From: Hymenopus coronatus
Lineage: Eukaryota > Arthropoda > Insecta > Mantodea > Hymenopodidae
DNA length: 64,000 nucleotides
Assembly (NCBI GenBank): GCA_030762935.1
Contig: CM060900.1
Coordinates: 287,078,784 to 287,142,783, forward strand
Reading direction: 5' to 3'
This document shows, in pieces, positions 22,041-32,699 of the stretch (its first letter is position 1; each line of letters starts with the position of its first letter). The notes beneath the pieces were generated by a model that was not told the DNA's origin, did not search any database, and was given only the letters and a program-made list of their open reading frames with translations. The translations under genes and the position numbers were made by a program.

Positions 22041-22129
22041 TACTTCGGGTCATGTTGACCCTAACAGTACATCCGTATAGTAAATTCGAACAGAACAGCA
22101 GGGTTAAACTTCCATTTGACCTTGGCTTT

Positions 22130-23165
22130 GTAATACCAATGCCATAAAGGAAATTATTTCAACATTGAGACCTAAAATCCCCAGCGGATTGGACGAAGTA
22201 ACTCCAAGAATAGTCGAAGAATTTTATGACACAAGTGACTCACTCTTTAAAATATGTTAACAGTGTTTCCATATGCGTATTTTCCCAGAAAGAATGACTA
22301 TGTGCTTGTAAATTCATTTCACTAAGGAAGTACACAACAATTCAAATTTAACGCTCCATTTCCTTGCTAACAGGTTTCCAATAATACTGTGAAAGTTAGT
22401 TAGTTCTCAGTTACCAACATTTCTTCAATAAAAGATAATACATGAAAAAACTGTCGGCACTTTTTCCGAAAAAGTGTATCGATAAGAAATACGGTAAGCA
22501 CTATGGTAAAAGAAATATCACAAAACCAAATGAAGAAAAACCGATAGCAGCATTTATAACTATTGGCACTTATTAATCTTTCGGTTGTGTAAACCATGAA
22601 ATGATTATTAAAAACATACAGTATTATAATATCCTGACCACCGCTCTTAACTGGTTTTAAACTTATCTCTCGAATTAGAACCGAGGTCAGCTCAGCGACA
22701 TTTAAATCGAACTGGAAAACAAATAAGAATGGAGTCCCGCAAGGATCAGTACTAGGCCCCCTGCTATATATTCTCTACACCAATGTCATGCCATATATTA
22801 ACGGTGAATCTATATTTGATACAGATGATACTTCAGCGATACTTCTAAATACAAATTCTACAATTTGAATACTAACATAACTAATACCCTAAATAGGTTA
22901 GGAAGATAGTTTGACTTCAGTGAGACGAACTAAACAACTAATGACAAGCATATTACACTCCAGAACCATAGAAAACAGAATATCACATCAGAGCATAGCC
23001 AATGGAAACATAAAACAGGTTAGCAAAATATTAGGAGTTTATGTAACTGAGCACCTGAAATGGAATACCCGTAAGCAGCATTTAAGAAAACGACTGAAAT
23101 TCCATCGGTCTCGCCCAGGAAGCAAATTAAGTAATTTTCTGTTCATTTTGAATTGTTCCTTTTTG
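22130..23165 (+). pseudogene. CR1/Jockey-like LINE reverse transcriptase relic
   Basis: The plus strand shows SGLDEVTPRIVEEFYD (22176, before RT), MRIFPERMTM (22270), then NKNGVPQGSVLGPLLYILYT (22728-22785, motif B), SIFDTDDTSAIL (22810, motif C with FADD changed to DTDD), SKILGVYVTEHLKWNTRKQH (23020-23080, thumb). Stops and shifts are frequent and the 5' portion, with the endonuclease, is absent. It starts right after the piggyBac TTAA, so the piggyBac may have landed in it. No exact 3' end was found. Confidence 0.7.
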
Positions 23166-23337
23166 TGAGTGCTCTTAGTAGGCGAGCTGCAGTTGAATGA
23201 TTCCAAAATGAGAAGGTCACTTCCCCAAGTAGATTTCCGAGAGAAATCTTTGATTCTCCTCGACGGTGAAAACGACCTTTCTACTGAAATATTCTTTCAA
23301 TTTAAACCATTACCAGTTGAAATTTTCTGTGTAAATA

Positions 23338-23385
23338 AAAATATAATAATAATAATGATAATAATAATAATAATAATAATATTTC
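23338..23385. repeat. (AAT)n microsatellite
   Basis: Imperfect ATA/AAT triplets, about 15 units. Confidence 0.85.
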
Positions 23386-23605
23386 CATCATTAGTATTAT
23401 CATTACTATCATATTTATAGTAAGGATGCTGTAAAAATCAATCATATTTAGAGCAGGCATAAAAGGGAGCTGTCGTATAAAGTTCACAATTTACAGTAAA
23501 ATACAATTGAGGCTTTATTTATTTACAAACGTATGAAACTAAAAGATATTGCAACTGCTTGTGGCTGTGAAAGGTTAGGTTTTAATACAACGAGAGAAAC
23601 CAATA

Positions 23606-24737
23606 CAAACGTTGGACTTTCATAGTGGCAACTATTTATTTACAACTAATACAAAAGTGATACATGTTACCAAGTTTAACTGTTCTTCAAAGTGGTCACC
23701 AGTTTTGTGTGAAACTCGTTGTCAGCGTTGTGAAAGTCATAGAATTCACTTAACAGCGTCTGTTGTGTTGATAGTTCGAATAGAGCGGTCTATTGCCTGA
23801 CGACTCTCTAGAACAGTTCTGATGCGAATGCCATGAAGTAGTTCCTACATCTTCGGATTCAAGTCAAAAGTCAAAAGGACTTTTCTTCTTAATAACGCCC
23901 GTTTTACTACTTGTGGCACCGTAGGCGATGATACTGGTGATACATGGAATGAAGATGCAGCACCGGAGGAATGCGATGGTGGGGGAAACAGGAGACCCTG
24001 GAGAAAACCCGCCCCTGCGCCACATTGTCCACCACAAATCTCACACGCGGTCTCTTGGAATCATAACCGGGGCGTTTAGGTGAGAGGCGAGTGGTCTAAC
24101 CACTCGGCAAGGCGTGGCCCATAAGGACTTAGGTACCCTAAAAGGGTAATATGGTGAATGATGCAGTACCCCATTGACCGAACACAACAGCCACAGTTTG
24201 TGATGAATGCTGCCGAGCATTGTCATGCAAAGTGATGGGTGGGTTCTGCAGAAAGTGTCGTCGAAGATCAGAAAGTTCGAAGATCGAAGTATCGAAAATT
24301 CATGAGACCCCCAGCAATGTGAAACTTATGATGGTTCTCATGTAAGACTGTGATGGTGTTATGCTAATGCATTCCGTTCCGCCACAGCAGACTATCGATG
24401 CGCAGTATTATTTCTCCTTTTTGGAATACAATCTGTGACCAGTTTTGAGAAAGAAGCAGCAACATTGGACTTAGTTTTTGTGACTTTGACTTGGTTCCAA
24501 AGAAGAAGGAACCACTTCGTGGCATTCGCTTCAAAACAGTTCCAGAGATTCGTCAGGCAGTAGACCGCTCCATTCTATCAACACAAGCGCTGTTATGGGT
24601 ATTCTATGACTTCCACGTCACTCACGAGTGGTACTCAAAGCTGGTGACCACTTTAAAGAACAGTTAAACTGGTAACCTGTATCTCTTTTGTGTCAGTTTT
24701 AAATAAATAGTTGCCACTTTTAAAGCTCCAACCGTCG
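23606..24737. mobile_element. Mariner-type element with both ends formed by the same transposon end (inverted duplication), split by a SINE
   Basis: TA flanks (23604-23605 and 24738-24739) bound tips CAAACGTTGGACTTTCATAG and, reverse-complemented, CGACGGTTGGAGCTTTAAAA. The symmetry is not a short TIR: the left 275 bp (23606-23880) and the right ~280 bp (24459-24737) are near-identical inverted copies that include transposase 3' coding sequence. Minus-strand coding on the left reads PPITLHDNARQHSSQT before the SINE and PKM...IRTVLESRQAIDRSI after it. Plus-strand coding on the right reads CDFDLVPKKKEPLRGIRF and TVPEIRQAVDRSI. So two 3' ends face outward. No full transposase remains. Confidence 0.75.
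23883..24122 (-). mobile_element. tRNA-derived SINE, family 1, copy 1
   Basis: Minus orientation: a tRNA-like head with A box GCCGAGTGGTTAGACCACTC (one base damaged), a damaged B box, then a shared body (GTGTGAGATTTGTGGTGGAC, GGCGCAGGGGCGGGTTTTCT) and a tail ending ACGGGCGTTA. An AAGGACTT duplication (23875-23882 and 24123-24130) flanks it. It sits inside the mariner coding sequence, between GYLSP and the CDFDL-equivalent part, so it inserted later. Confidence 0.85.
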
Positions 24738-24739
24738 TA

Positions 24740-25450
24740 GATATTAAAAGCTATAAATTAATAGTAAAGTGAGGCTTTATTATGTATATTTTGTATTAAT
24801 TCAGTCTCCACAAACCAGAAATGACATATAGAATGTCATTTTTCCTATAAAAGCTGCCTACAATGTTAATGTAGAAGGAATTGAACATTTTATATTAAGA
24901 AATTTTGCACAAGCAGCTTCTTGTAGCTGGAGAGGTTACTTCATAGCAAAAGAACGAAATGAATAGCACTTTCACGACTCTTTGTAAAATTGCATAATGT
25001 TTACCTAAAATGAGTTTACATTCAAATGCAGTGCAATATGCTGAGTAGAAGCCTTACGAAAGGTTTACTTATAAGACACAAAACAAAATTGCAAGTACAT
25101 ACAGGCGGCAGTCAGCTTCATTCTGCCAATAAAATTTCAAGATCTAACAACAGCTTTAAGAGTGTTTTCCTGTTCGCAATGCTTCTTCTTTCTGCACAGA
25201 AGGCCGTTTAAAAGTAGAAAATAATAGGACAGGTGTTGTCAGTTAACGAAATATTTCCTATGCCTAAGGCTTCGGTGTTACAGGCTAGGTTTTATGTATA
25301 TTGATAGTTGCAGATAAAAGTAAACATAATATGCTCATCGCTCATTTCCAAAATATTATGTGCCCCCTTAACGATTATTTTTGGACACATACAATTCGGT
25401 ATATTCCGCGAAATATTGATCCTCCATTTTTTGTTTGTTTTGTTTATTTT
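24740..25450. other. AT-rich sequence, nothing recognised
   Basis: No coding, repeat-family or RNA signature seen. The short ORF at 25026-25211 is unremarkable. Confidence 0.5.
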
Positions 25451-25451
25451 T

Positions 25452-25940
25452 CTGTATGGCGGATAGCAGATACATAAGAGTACCGTAAAAATGTCTTTAT
25501 TGATTTAAAACTTGGTTACAATTGGTCTTGAATTCACTGCTACAAATATTCACTCGACGCTTCGATGTGTAGGCAATTGATGGCTTTCTCCATCCACGGC
25601 TCGCGCACCACTGCTCGCTAAACACTCCAGTCACTCACGTCTCAGTTCAGTTCACTACACACCCCGGCTTGTAATTCTTCCTCCTTTATAGTAAGAAAAT
25701 GATGTCAGAGTACTTTCTAGAAGCTTTCGGAAACCGAAGCTCTGGAAAAATCTAGACGTGTGACGTTCCGAAGTCACACCGCACTCCTTTGAGTATTTCA
25801 TTCCATCTTCACTGCCGTATAGCAAAGCGAACGCGAGAGCGGTCACATACGGCACTGTCACTCTGCTCCTTCCACAGAACTGGCGTTATCTTGGCGGACT
25901 AAAGGATCTTCCCGTCTGGTGCGGTCGAATACCTCGTTGA
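25452..25940 (-). repeat. LTR of a second Gypsy-type element
   Basis: Read on the minus strand this has LTR anatomy: a TATA-like CTATAAAGGAGG (about 25690), a G/T-rich transcribed leader, AATAAAGAC polyadenylation signal (about 25500), then a short end ATCCGCCATACA closing with CA at 25452. The start of the LTR near 25940 is approximate. Gag-protease sequence in the same orientation lies just upstream, so this is the 3' LTR. RT and integrase that should lie between are missing. Confidence 0.65.
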
Positions 25941-25984
25941 CCCTTTCCATCACACAGCGCGGCCCTCTTGATGATTTTTGAAAC

Positions 25985-27054
25985 CTGGGCCTACTCCCCT
26001 TGGTCCTAGTTCAGCGAGATACAACCACACGTGAAATTTCTGCTGGTTACCTTCCCAGTTTGCTTGTCGGTCGTAACAGGTCTCCGCCAACTTAATCTGA
26101 CCCTAAGTATGTTCACGAGGTCTACCAGACGCTCCCCAGTGGCCACCACACCCTCCTTCAGAATCATTCTGCAGACTCCAGGATGTCCGTCGGAGCTCCG
26201 GAGCACCACGTCGTCTTTGCCGAGTCATAAGATCCTCCTGACAATGTTGACCGTTGTATCGTGGCTCCAGAGGGTCTCCAGTCCTAATATCGCCTCTTCA
26301 ACCACCCACGCGATGAACACCCACAGACCTATGGCGCTCCGTCCCGGGGTGAGTTCCAGCAAAACCTCCTTCTCCACTTGCAAGATGTTGCCCGACACCG
26401 TCACTAGTTGGTGGGGTTAACTGGGTGTTTCTGTCGGCAAGCAATTAGCCACGTCAGGTGTGATTACAATCACGGCTGCACTTGTGTCAAGGAGTTTGCG
26501 GCACAGCTTTGCTTGTATGCAGCCGTCTACAATGAGGCTGTGGTCCAATCTTCTGCCCAAGGCACATAGGTTGAACCAAGGGGATGGAGAAGAAGAGCTC
26601 GGCGTGCCCCACGTCGCGCCTGTTAGTCGTATAGGAGTGGAAAGTCCTTCACTAGATGACCTGACTCGCTACATCCCAAGTACATACCATCTGAAGGTCA
26701 TCGTCTCTGGGTTGCTTCTCTCTCCCTCCTATAACGAATACTCCTGGTCCTTGTGGTGGGCATAGCTGTAGTCTTGGCCACCTACATTCCATGCTGCCTT
26801 TAACGCCTCGTAGATCGTCTTAAGTCGCCGAGCATCAGGCGCTGTGGTATCTCAACGTCACGCACCGCGTCAAATAAGGAGTAGGCAGCTTCTTGGGACA
26901 CGTAACTAAGTGGTGGGTTTACCAGGGCTTGATTCACAAGCTGTTCGATCGCCAGGGCGAACTCCAGCATTGTCTCACCTGGCTGTTGAAGCCTCGTCTT
27001 AAGTTGGCTGCGGTAGGCTACAGATAGACTTACCAGACGTCCCGTATCGTACAT
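25985..27054 (-). pseudogene. Gypsy gag end and protease region
   Basis: The frame 27054-26800 reads YRSQLKTRLQQPGETMLEFA and AIEQLVNQALVNPPLSYVSQ, the C-terminal half of a Retrotrans_gag domain. In other frames further along, KLCRKLLDTSAAVIVITPDV (about 26500-26440) matches the aspartic-protease site (C.ALVDTGA) with Gly replaced by Ser. It continues as NILQVEKEVLLELTPG and AWVVEEAILGLETL (about 26380-26290). The relic is truncated at its 5' side at about 27060 and lacks RT, RNase H and integrase, meeting the LTR directly at about 25985. The protease would mature the polyprotein. Confidence 0.7.
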
Positions 27055-27059
27055 GATTT

Positions 27060-29525
27060 CCCGTATTTGAGTAAGAAATCCCGTGCCCCGTATTAACCGC
27101 TTACGGGAAGGACAAAATCCATTATTTCAAACTACGCTTTAAGGCATGCCTTCTGAAATGCACGCATATTCATTCGATACTACGGTATTGGAAACTACTC
27201 GTCACACTTTTACGTATGCATAGTCACATCACGAGATCATGTGGCCAAGCCTGCGCATTATTACCGGAAAAGCGGGAAGAGGAACGGGAAGACGTTTATG
27301 AAGTTGTGTGTTTGGCTACCTTGTATAATCAGGCGCTGCTTTGTGAACGTTGATCTTGATCCAGAAATCAGTTTGCAAACCTGGATCTATCCTCTTTCTA
27401 GATTCCGCGAACTTAAGGCTCCTATAACTCGAAGCAAGTAGGGAAAATCGTTTGCCGCGAGTTGAATACAGTCAAGTATTGTCGTTAGTGCGATTTCACA
27501 TATGTTGAGTTAATTTTTACTTACTTCACAAAGCATTTTTATATGCACCATATGTTTTCACGAATTGCCTCATTCACTTGCACAACCAAATTATCAGTGA
27601 AAACCGAAGGCCGCTTTGAACGAAAAAGGAATATTTTAAAGAGTAAACATTTGAATTTAATAATAAAGTATACCATTAAAATCATGGTGAATTAGTGCGT
27701 GGCTTGTCAAAGTTTTATAGCGGTATTAATAATAATGGAATTTTTTCAATGGACGGGAAAGTTTCAAGTATGATACTGTTTCAGAACTGACAGATGCTTA
27801 ACCAATAGTACATATATTGTAGGTAATTTTCTGTTATCAAAATAAATAGGGGCAGTGTAAAATATTGTTTTGAAAGTTATATTTCTCCTTGCATTGAAAT
27901 TTTAGCATAAGAGTAAAAACATGTTTAAATATGGTTTTCTTTTGGGAAAGGGAATTCGAATTTACAGTACCGTCCTGGCCTTCAAAATTGGGGGTGAAAT
28001 GAGTATCCCGTATTGTCATTCTAAAAATCTGCCAAGTCTAGCTGCAGCCAAGCGGCGGTTCCTGATGCAACTAAAGTAGCCCTTTAGTGACGACTGTGAA
28101 TTGTAACGCAATCCTTAATGTCCACTTGCTCTTGAGTACTGACAGTGAATTTTACCCTAAGCATCTCACCATGAGCCAGTGGTTATAAAAGCTTCAGTTC
28201 ACACTTATGATTCGATAATGAAATTAGAAAGGAAACTCAACTGAAAAGTGAGTAGCAAATGAATGAAAATTGGGTGAAAGTTGCGTTTTTATAGTGAAGT
28301 CTAGTGTAGAATTGAGGTTCACTCAAAGCAGTTTTTAAGATTGGCAAAACTAGTAAAAAGGTTCAGCAGAATTGTTTGTCCCGTTAATAGCAGTATTTAA
28401 GTTTTTAAGTAAAAGCTACAAGGGTGAATGTAGATGCCAGTCTGCATAATTTGCTAGATTTTTAGGCTTTTAATACAGCGCTCCATGTCTAATATAGGTA
28501 CTTAAATTCATAAGTTTGTGCGTTTATAATATGGGTTTACTCCAAAAGAAATGCAGAGATGAACTCATTGCCACTTGACTGGTTACGACGAAACGTAATT
28601 GTAGGGCATTCGAAACGATATTGTTTTTGTGGTGGAAAAACGAGGACACTTATCAGTAATTAGTGCTCCCAGTGTCATTGCTCGGATTCATTATTTCTAA
28701 TTATTGCATTGCTATTACAGAAGGTTGAGGTGTACCAAGAACATGTTCCTTATGTTCTGTTCTTAAATAGCATTCTAATATTTAGGTTTTCTGATAGCAG
28801 CTGTTGAGAAAGTAGCTCACCTCATCTCTCTGCAGTGACTCAGTTATATAAAGTTTCCGGTGACATGTAAAACACACTTTCAGTTGTAAAATCCATAAGA
28901 GCCTTTTAAGGAGTACAATGACAGAAGCAAGGCTAGTGTTTCTGGCGTTGTGAATTATTAAAAAATAAAACAAACAAAGAAACGAACAAAAAAGTGCCGT
29001 AAATTCTAGTCTAAAGAAAATGGTGAGAAAATTTATAGCAATGAAATAGAAATATTTATGAAAACCATTTTGTCAATATGGTAATTTATTTAATGCATTT
29101 ATTTGATTTCAATTGGAATTTTCTTTTTACTAACCTGCTCATGAAGGTTGTACTTCAAATAACGCAACCTAAAACTATTGTAAGCTTTACAACATTACGT
29201 ACAAATGCGCACAACCTATGTAGATACTACTGTCGTGCAATGTCGAACTTCAGACGGGAAACCAAGAGTCTTACTGCATATGCAACCATCAAAACGTATG
29301 AGTTGAGTGTGCAATCTAAAATACCGAGGAGGGGAAATTTGTTCGAAGGGGAATTTTCGAATCGATATTTGCTGACTGGAATGGATGACAATACTTGATT
29401 CAAGCGATGTACAAGTCATTCAAAGTTAAGTAAACCCTTGTTTAAAAACACCAAAGATCTGGAATTTGTTGGTATAAACCGATGATAGTTTGGTTTAACC
29501 AAGACCAACTCATCTATTTTATTGA
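27060..29525. other. AT-rich sequence, no gene recognised
   Basis: Short ORFs (27241-27441, 29078-29398) show no family resemblance and no paired splice signals I could trust. The region may contain very old repeats. Confidence 0.45.

Positions 29526-29623
<98 letters not shown>
29526..29623. repeat. (AAT)n microsatellite
   Basis: About 32 uninterrupted AAT units, the longest pure triplet repeat in the window. Confidence 0.95.
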
Positions 29624-29624
<1 letters not shown>

Positions 29625-30054
29625 GTTTTGCAATTGGTTCCGCTTTGGATGTAATGCCTCTACTCGTTTTCCCTTTAAATTAATGCTGAGATGAAAACTA
29701 TGTTATTAATTTTAAGATGTTTATTTATGTTTATGGCTTATAAAGAATTGATATTTATGCACCGTAATTATATCAAGGTTCTTATTCAGCGGTTATTTTT
29801 CATAAACGTGGTTTCATGTGGTGTGTTATGTGAAATACATCGTTGACAAGCCATTAGTAAAATGTACAGCTTATACATATAAGGAACAACCTAATAATTT
29901 ATATTTATTTTCCGTACATAGGAACAAAAAATGCGTTACGGAGCAAAACTATGCTTCGCAGCTTAGTTTGATCACTCATTTCTCCGATAGCCTTTCAGAA
30001 GTTCTACCAGTTTCTGAGATGTTGTGTGAACGATTGTGTACGAGATAGATGGAT

Positions 30055-30120
30055 GGACAGGTGGGCGGGTGGGCTGGGTGGGTGGGTGGGTGGGTGGTGG
30101 GTAGGTAGGTAGGTAGGTAG

Positions 30121-30178
<58 letters not shown>
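30055..30178. repeat. Compound (GGTG)n-(GGTA)n-(GA)n microsatellite
   Basis: GGGT/GGTG units grade into five TAGG units (30104-30123) and then about 27 GA dinucleotides (30124-30178). Reading frames through it (Ser-Leu or Pro-Thr repeats) are artefacts. Confidence 0.95.
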
Positions 30179-30179
<1 letters not shown>

Positions 30180-30180
<1 letters not shown>

Positions 30181-31746
30181 AACAGGGACATGGTCGAACG
30201 AACATAGCTTGCTTCGCCTCTGAGAAATAAATTTCGGTAGTGACCATACTATATGAGTCGAACACAAATTATGTTTTGCATGACGTAGTACATACCTTAC
30301 TGCGATCTGTTTAACCTATATTAAAGCTGACTTTATGCACTAGGTACACGCCTTTTTGAACTTAATATTAATAATTAGGATTATTATTTTAAAGAAATGT
30401 AACACTTTTGAAATCAGCCAAGAGGGACATTACACTTCTTCTTACAGGACCCAAACAGTTTGCATTAGCTAATGTATCCTCGTAGTATGGATTTTGCAAT
30501 TTATTTCACGCGGAAGCTATGGTTGCATTAATTTTGGCGTTTTAAATTCTGGTATTTTTAATTTATAACAGTACCTTTCCTTTACATGCAGTCATAGGTT
30601 ACCTTCCGGTTTACTTTCCATCATCATTTATCATAAATTACGTTCGCTTAATCTTTATTATAAAATGCCGTGATCAAATTTTTAAATTTGTACCAATAGC
30701 TCTTATAAAATAGAGATTAGTAATTTGTATTTCTCCTTTTCCTGTTCATCCTCAATTTCGAACTAAATATGTATTGCTAAGTAATCAGGTAAAAAGATAA
30801 GAGATGGTAATAAAACACTGAAGACCGCAGTAAAGCTTGTGCTAGAAATTTCTTTCTGTAATTTTATTCTTGCTATGCATACGAATTAATTATTTCAGCA
30901 ACATTTCCTACATGAACTTCTCTTTTGAAATGCAGGTACAGTCCTACTTCTGACTACTTCACTATGCATATTTCCAATCGTGTTAAGCACACGTTCGCCT
31001 CTGACGAGGAAATCTTATGACATTTTAATCCACAAATGAAAACCTTGGAATAACAGCACCCCACGTGGGAGACTGAATCCTGTGAATAAAGCAATAAACA
31101 CAACATTCACAGTCATCTCTAGTGTTTAGAGCTAACGCTGGTTCCGAAAAAAAAAAAAAAAATATCGACATAAAGTCTATCCAAGGCTATTTAATGGTCT
31201 TGCCACTCACCTCACACTACTATCACTCTCGCTCAAGTAAATTTCTCCGGTTACCAAAGCGGAGAAGTATCGGCACTCATACTAGAGTGTATGCCAAATG
31301 AGAGGAACATGCGTGTACTTCAAACGCAAGGACCATGGATTTGCCCTATAAGCCTACATTATGGGCATATAAAACCAAATAATTGTCTCTTTTTCTGAAA
31401 AGGAAAAAAAATATGAATAGGTTTACAAGGATTCAGCACCGCGTACACCGTTGCAGTGAAAGCTTTACTGTCTGAAAGATAGGTGTATGATCTCTAATAG
31501 AAATTATAGCTTTCCTGCATTTATAATTGTTTCCACTATGGTGCGAAAGTAAATTCCAGAGTCCAGGAATAGGGAGGATAATGAATTCCAATGTAACTCT
31601 AGATACCAAAAGACTCGAGGTTCATTTATGCCATTAATATATGCTGTCCTCTAAACGTTCAAGAAAGAAAACGGAATTTGACGGAACGTCCGCATTTTAG
31701 GTGCATCACCTTCTTTCATTACAAGAAAATGGCTATTATCATATCA
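30180..31746. other. AT-rich sequence, nothing recognised
   Basis: An A homopolymer occurs at about 31147-31161. No gene or element could be supported. Confidence 0.45.
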
Positions 31747-31968
31747 TCGGTTGGCCTGGGGAGCTCAGCTGGTTAACAGCTGACCTTCTGATCCCAATAT
31801 AGCTAGCTTCAAACTCGGCTTTTAAGTGTGCTTAAAAGCGACAGCCCACAGCAGATTTATTATGTAAAAGAACTCCTAAAGAACGAAATTCCGTTTGGCG
31901 GCGCTGATATGATCCTGGCAATTAACAGCATCGTTAACAAAAATAAATAAATAAATGAAAAATTTAAA
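31747..31968 (+). mobile_element. tRNA-derived SINE, family 2
   Basis: Plus orientation: a tRNA-like head with A box GAGCTCAGCTGGTTAACAGC and B-box-like GCTTCAAACTC, a body (AAAAGAACTCCTAAAGAACG, then CCGTTTGGCGGCGCTGATAT) and a (AAATA)n tail at 31947-31968. Pol III promoter boxes, a unique body and a short simple-repeat tail define a SINE. Only one copy is visible here. A family-1 SINE follows 24 bp downstream. Confidence 0.75.
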
Positions 31969-31992
31969 TCATGTCATTATCTCCACCTCCGT

Positions 31993-32218
31993 TTCTTGTA
32001 GTGTTTAACGCCCGCTTTAACTACCAGTGGCACCGCAGGCGATGACACTGGTGATATATGAATGAAGATGGAGCACCGGTAGATTGAGATGGCGGGGGAA
32101 ACCGGAGAAAACCCGCCCCTGCGCCGCTTCACCCACGACAAGTCTCACATGCTTGGATCAAACCCGGGCCGTCTAGGTGAGAAGCGAATGGTCTAACCAC
32201 TCGGCCACGATGTGGCCC
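31993..32218 (-). mobile_element. tRNA-derived SINE, family 1, copy 2
   Basis: Flanked by an exact 12-bp target duplication CTCCACCTCCGT (31981-31992 and 32219-32230). Minus orientation: head GGCCACATCGTGGCCGAGTG with A box, B box GGTTTGATCC, shared body GGCGCAGGGGCGGGTTTTCT, and tail GAAGATGGAT-side to ACGGGCGTTAA-type end. Confidence 0.9.
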
Positions 32219-32439
32219 CTCCACCTCCGTGGTGAAATAACTAGTCAGTCTGCCCAAAAGTTCGGAAGGGCCGAATTGATTGGAATACATCTGGGGATGA
32301 TTTATCTGATTTCTTTTTTTCTGAATGCGCCTTTATCCTGAAAACACACATTTCAGGAAACTTTCAACTCTGGATCTAGGATTTTTTTTCAGCACTCATT
32401 AATTCTTCTTCTGTAATTCGATCAATTTTTTGATAATTT

Positions 32440-32690
32440 GATGACATGACATCGGATGTTCAGCCAATGGATACGGGAGCAATTATTTTTTAACAACTTC
32501 TACAGAGGTCTTCTGGTCCAGAATCTTCTAAAGGAGCGATCTTGGGCAATGGTAACAAATTTAAAATTAATATGCTTGAGGCAGCTCATATGTGTAACAG
32601 TGCCTGGGACCAAGCGAAACCAAACACTGTGGCCAATTGTTTCCGAGAGGCCGGGTTCTGTCACACCAAATACATTAGAGAGTAATACGG
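32440..32690 (+). pseudogene. Tigger/pogo-type (DDE_1) transposase C-terminal fragment
   Basis: The plus strand reads TSDVQPMDTGAIIF (32447-32490; the family has TSxLQPxDxGVI), then in a neighbouring frame FYRGLLVQNLLKE, then NMLEAAHMCNSAWDQAKPNT and VANCFREAGF (32560-32660). These match the end of the DDE domain and the following helical segment of Tigger/jerky-like transposases. At least two frame changes; the upstream part with the HTH domains is not seen. Confidence 0.7.
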
Positions 32691-32699
32691 GATAGTCGT

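Larger units (their letters stand above)
18492..22103 (+). mobile_element. piggyBac-type element with complete ends, carrying a nested Tc1/mariner-type insertion
   Basis: TTAA at 18488-18491 and 22104-22107 bound the element. Left tip TCCTGCTGTTCTGTTCGGGT and right tip (reverse complement) CCCTGCTGTTCTGTTCG are inverted repeats. The transposase lies at about 18850-20440. Removing the nested 1,346-bp element and its TA duplication leaves about 2.26 kb, a normal size for piggyBac. Subterminal CGGGTCATnnTGACCC-like palindromes occur near both ends. The boundaries are read directly from the sequence; the family is confirmed by the transposase motifs. Confidence 0.9.

Noticed and set aside
26031..26420. 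129-aa plus ORF, and 26460-26765 (101 aa)
   Set aside because: They are shadows of the minus-strand Gypsy protease region; the minus frames show the protease motif.
29972..30267. Three overlapping minus ORFs of 71-97 aa
   Set aside because: They are translations of the GGTG/GGTA/GA microsatellite (Ser-Leu, Pro-Thr repeats), not genes.
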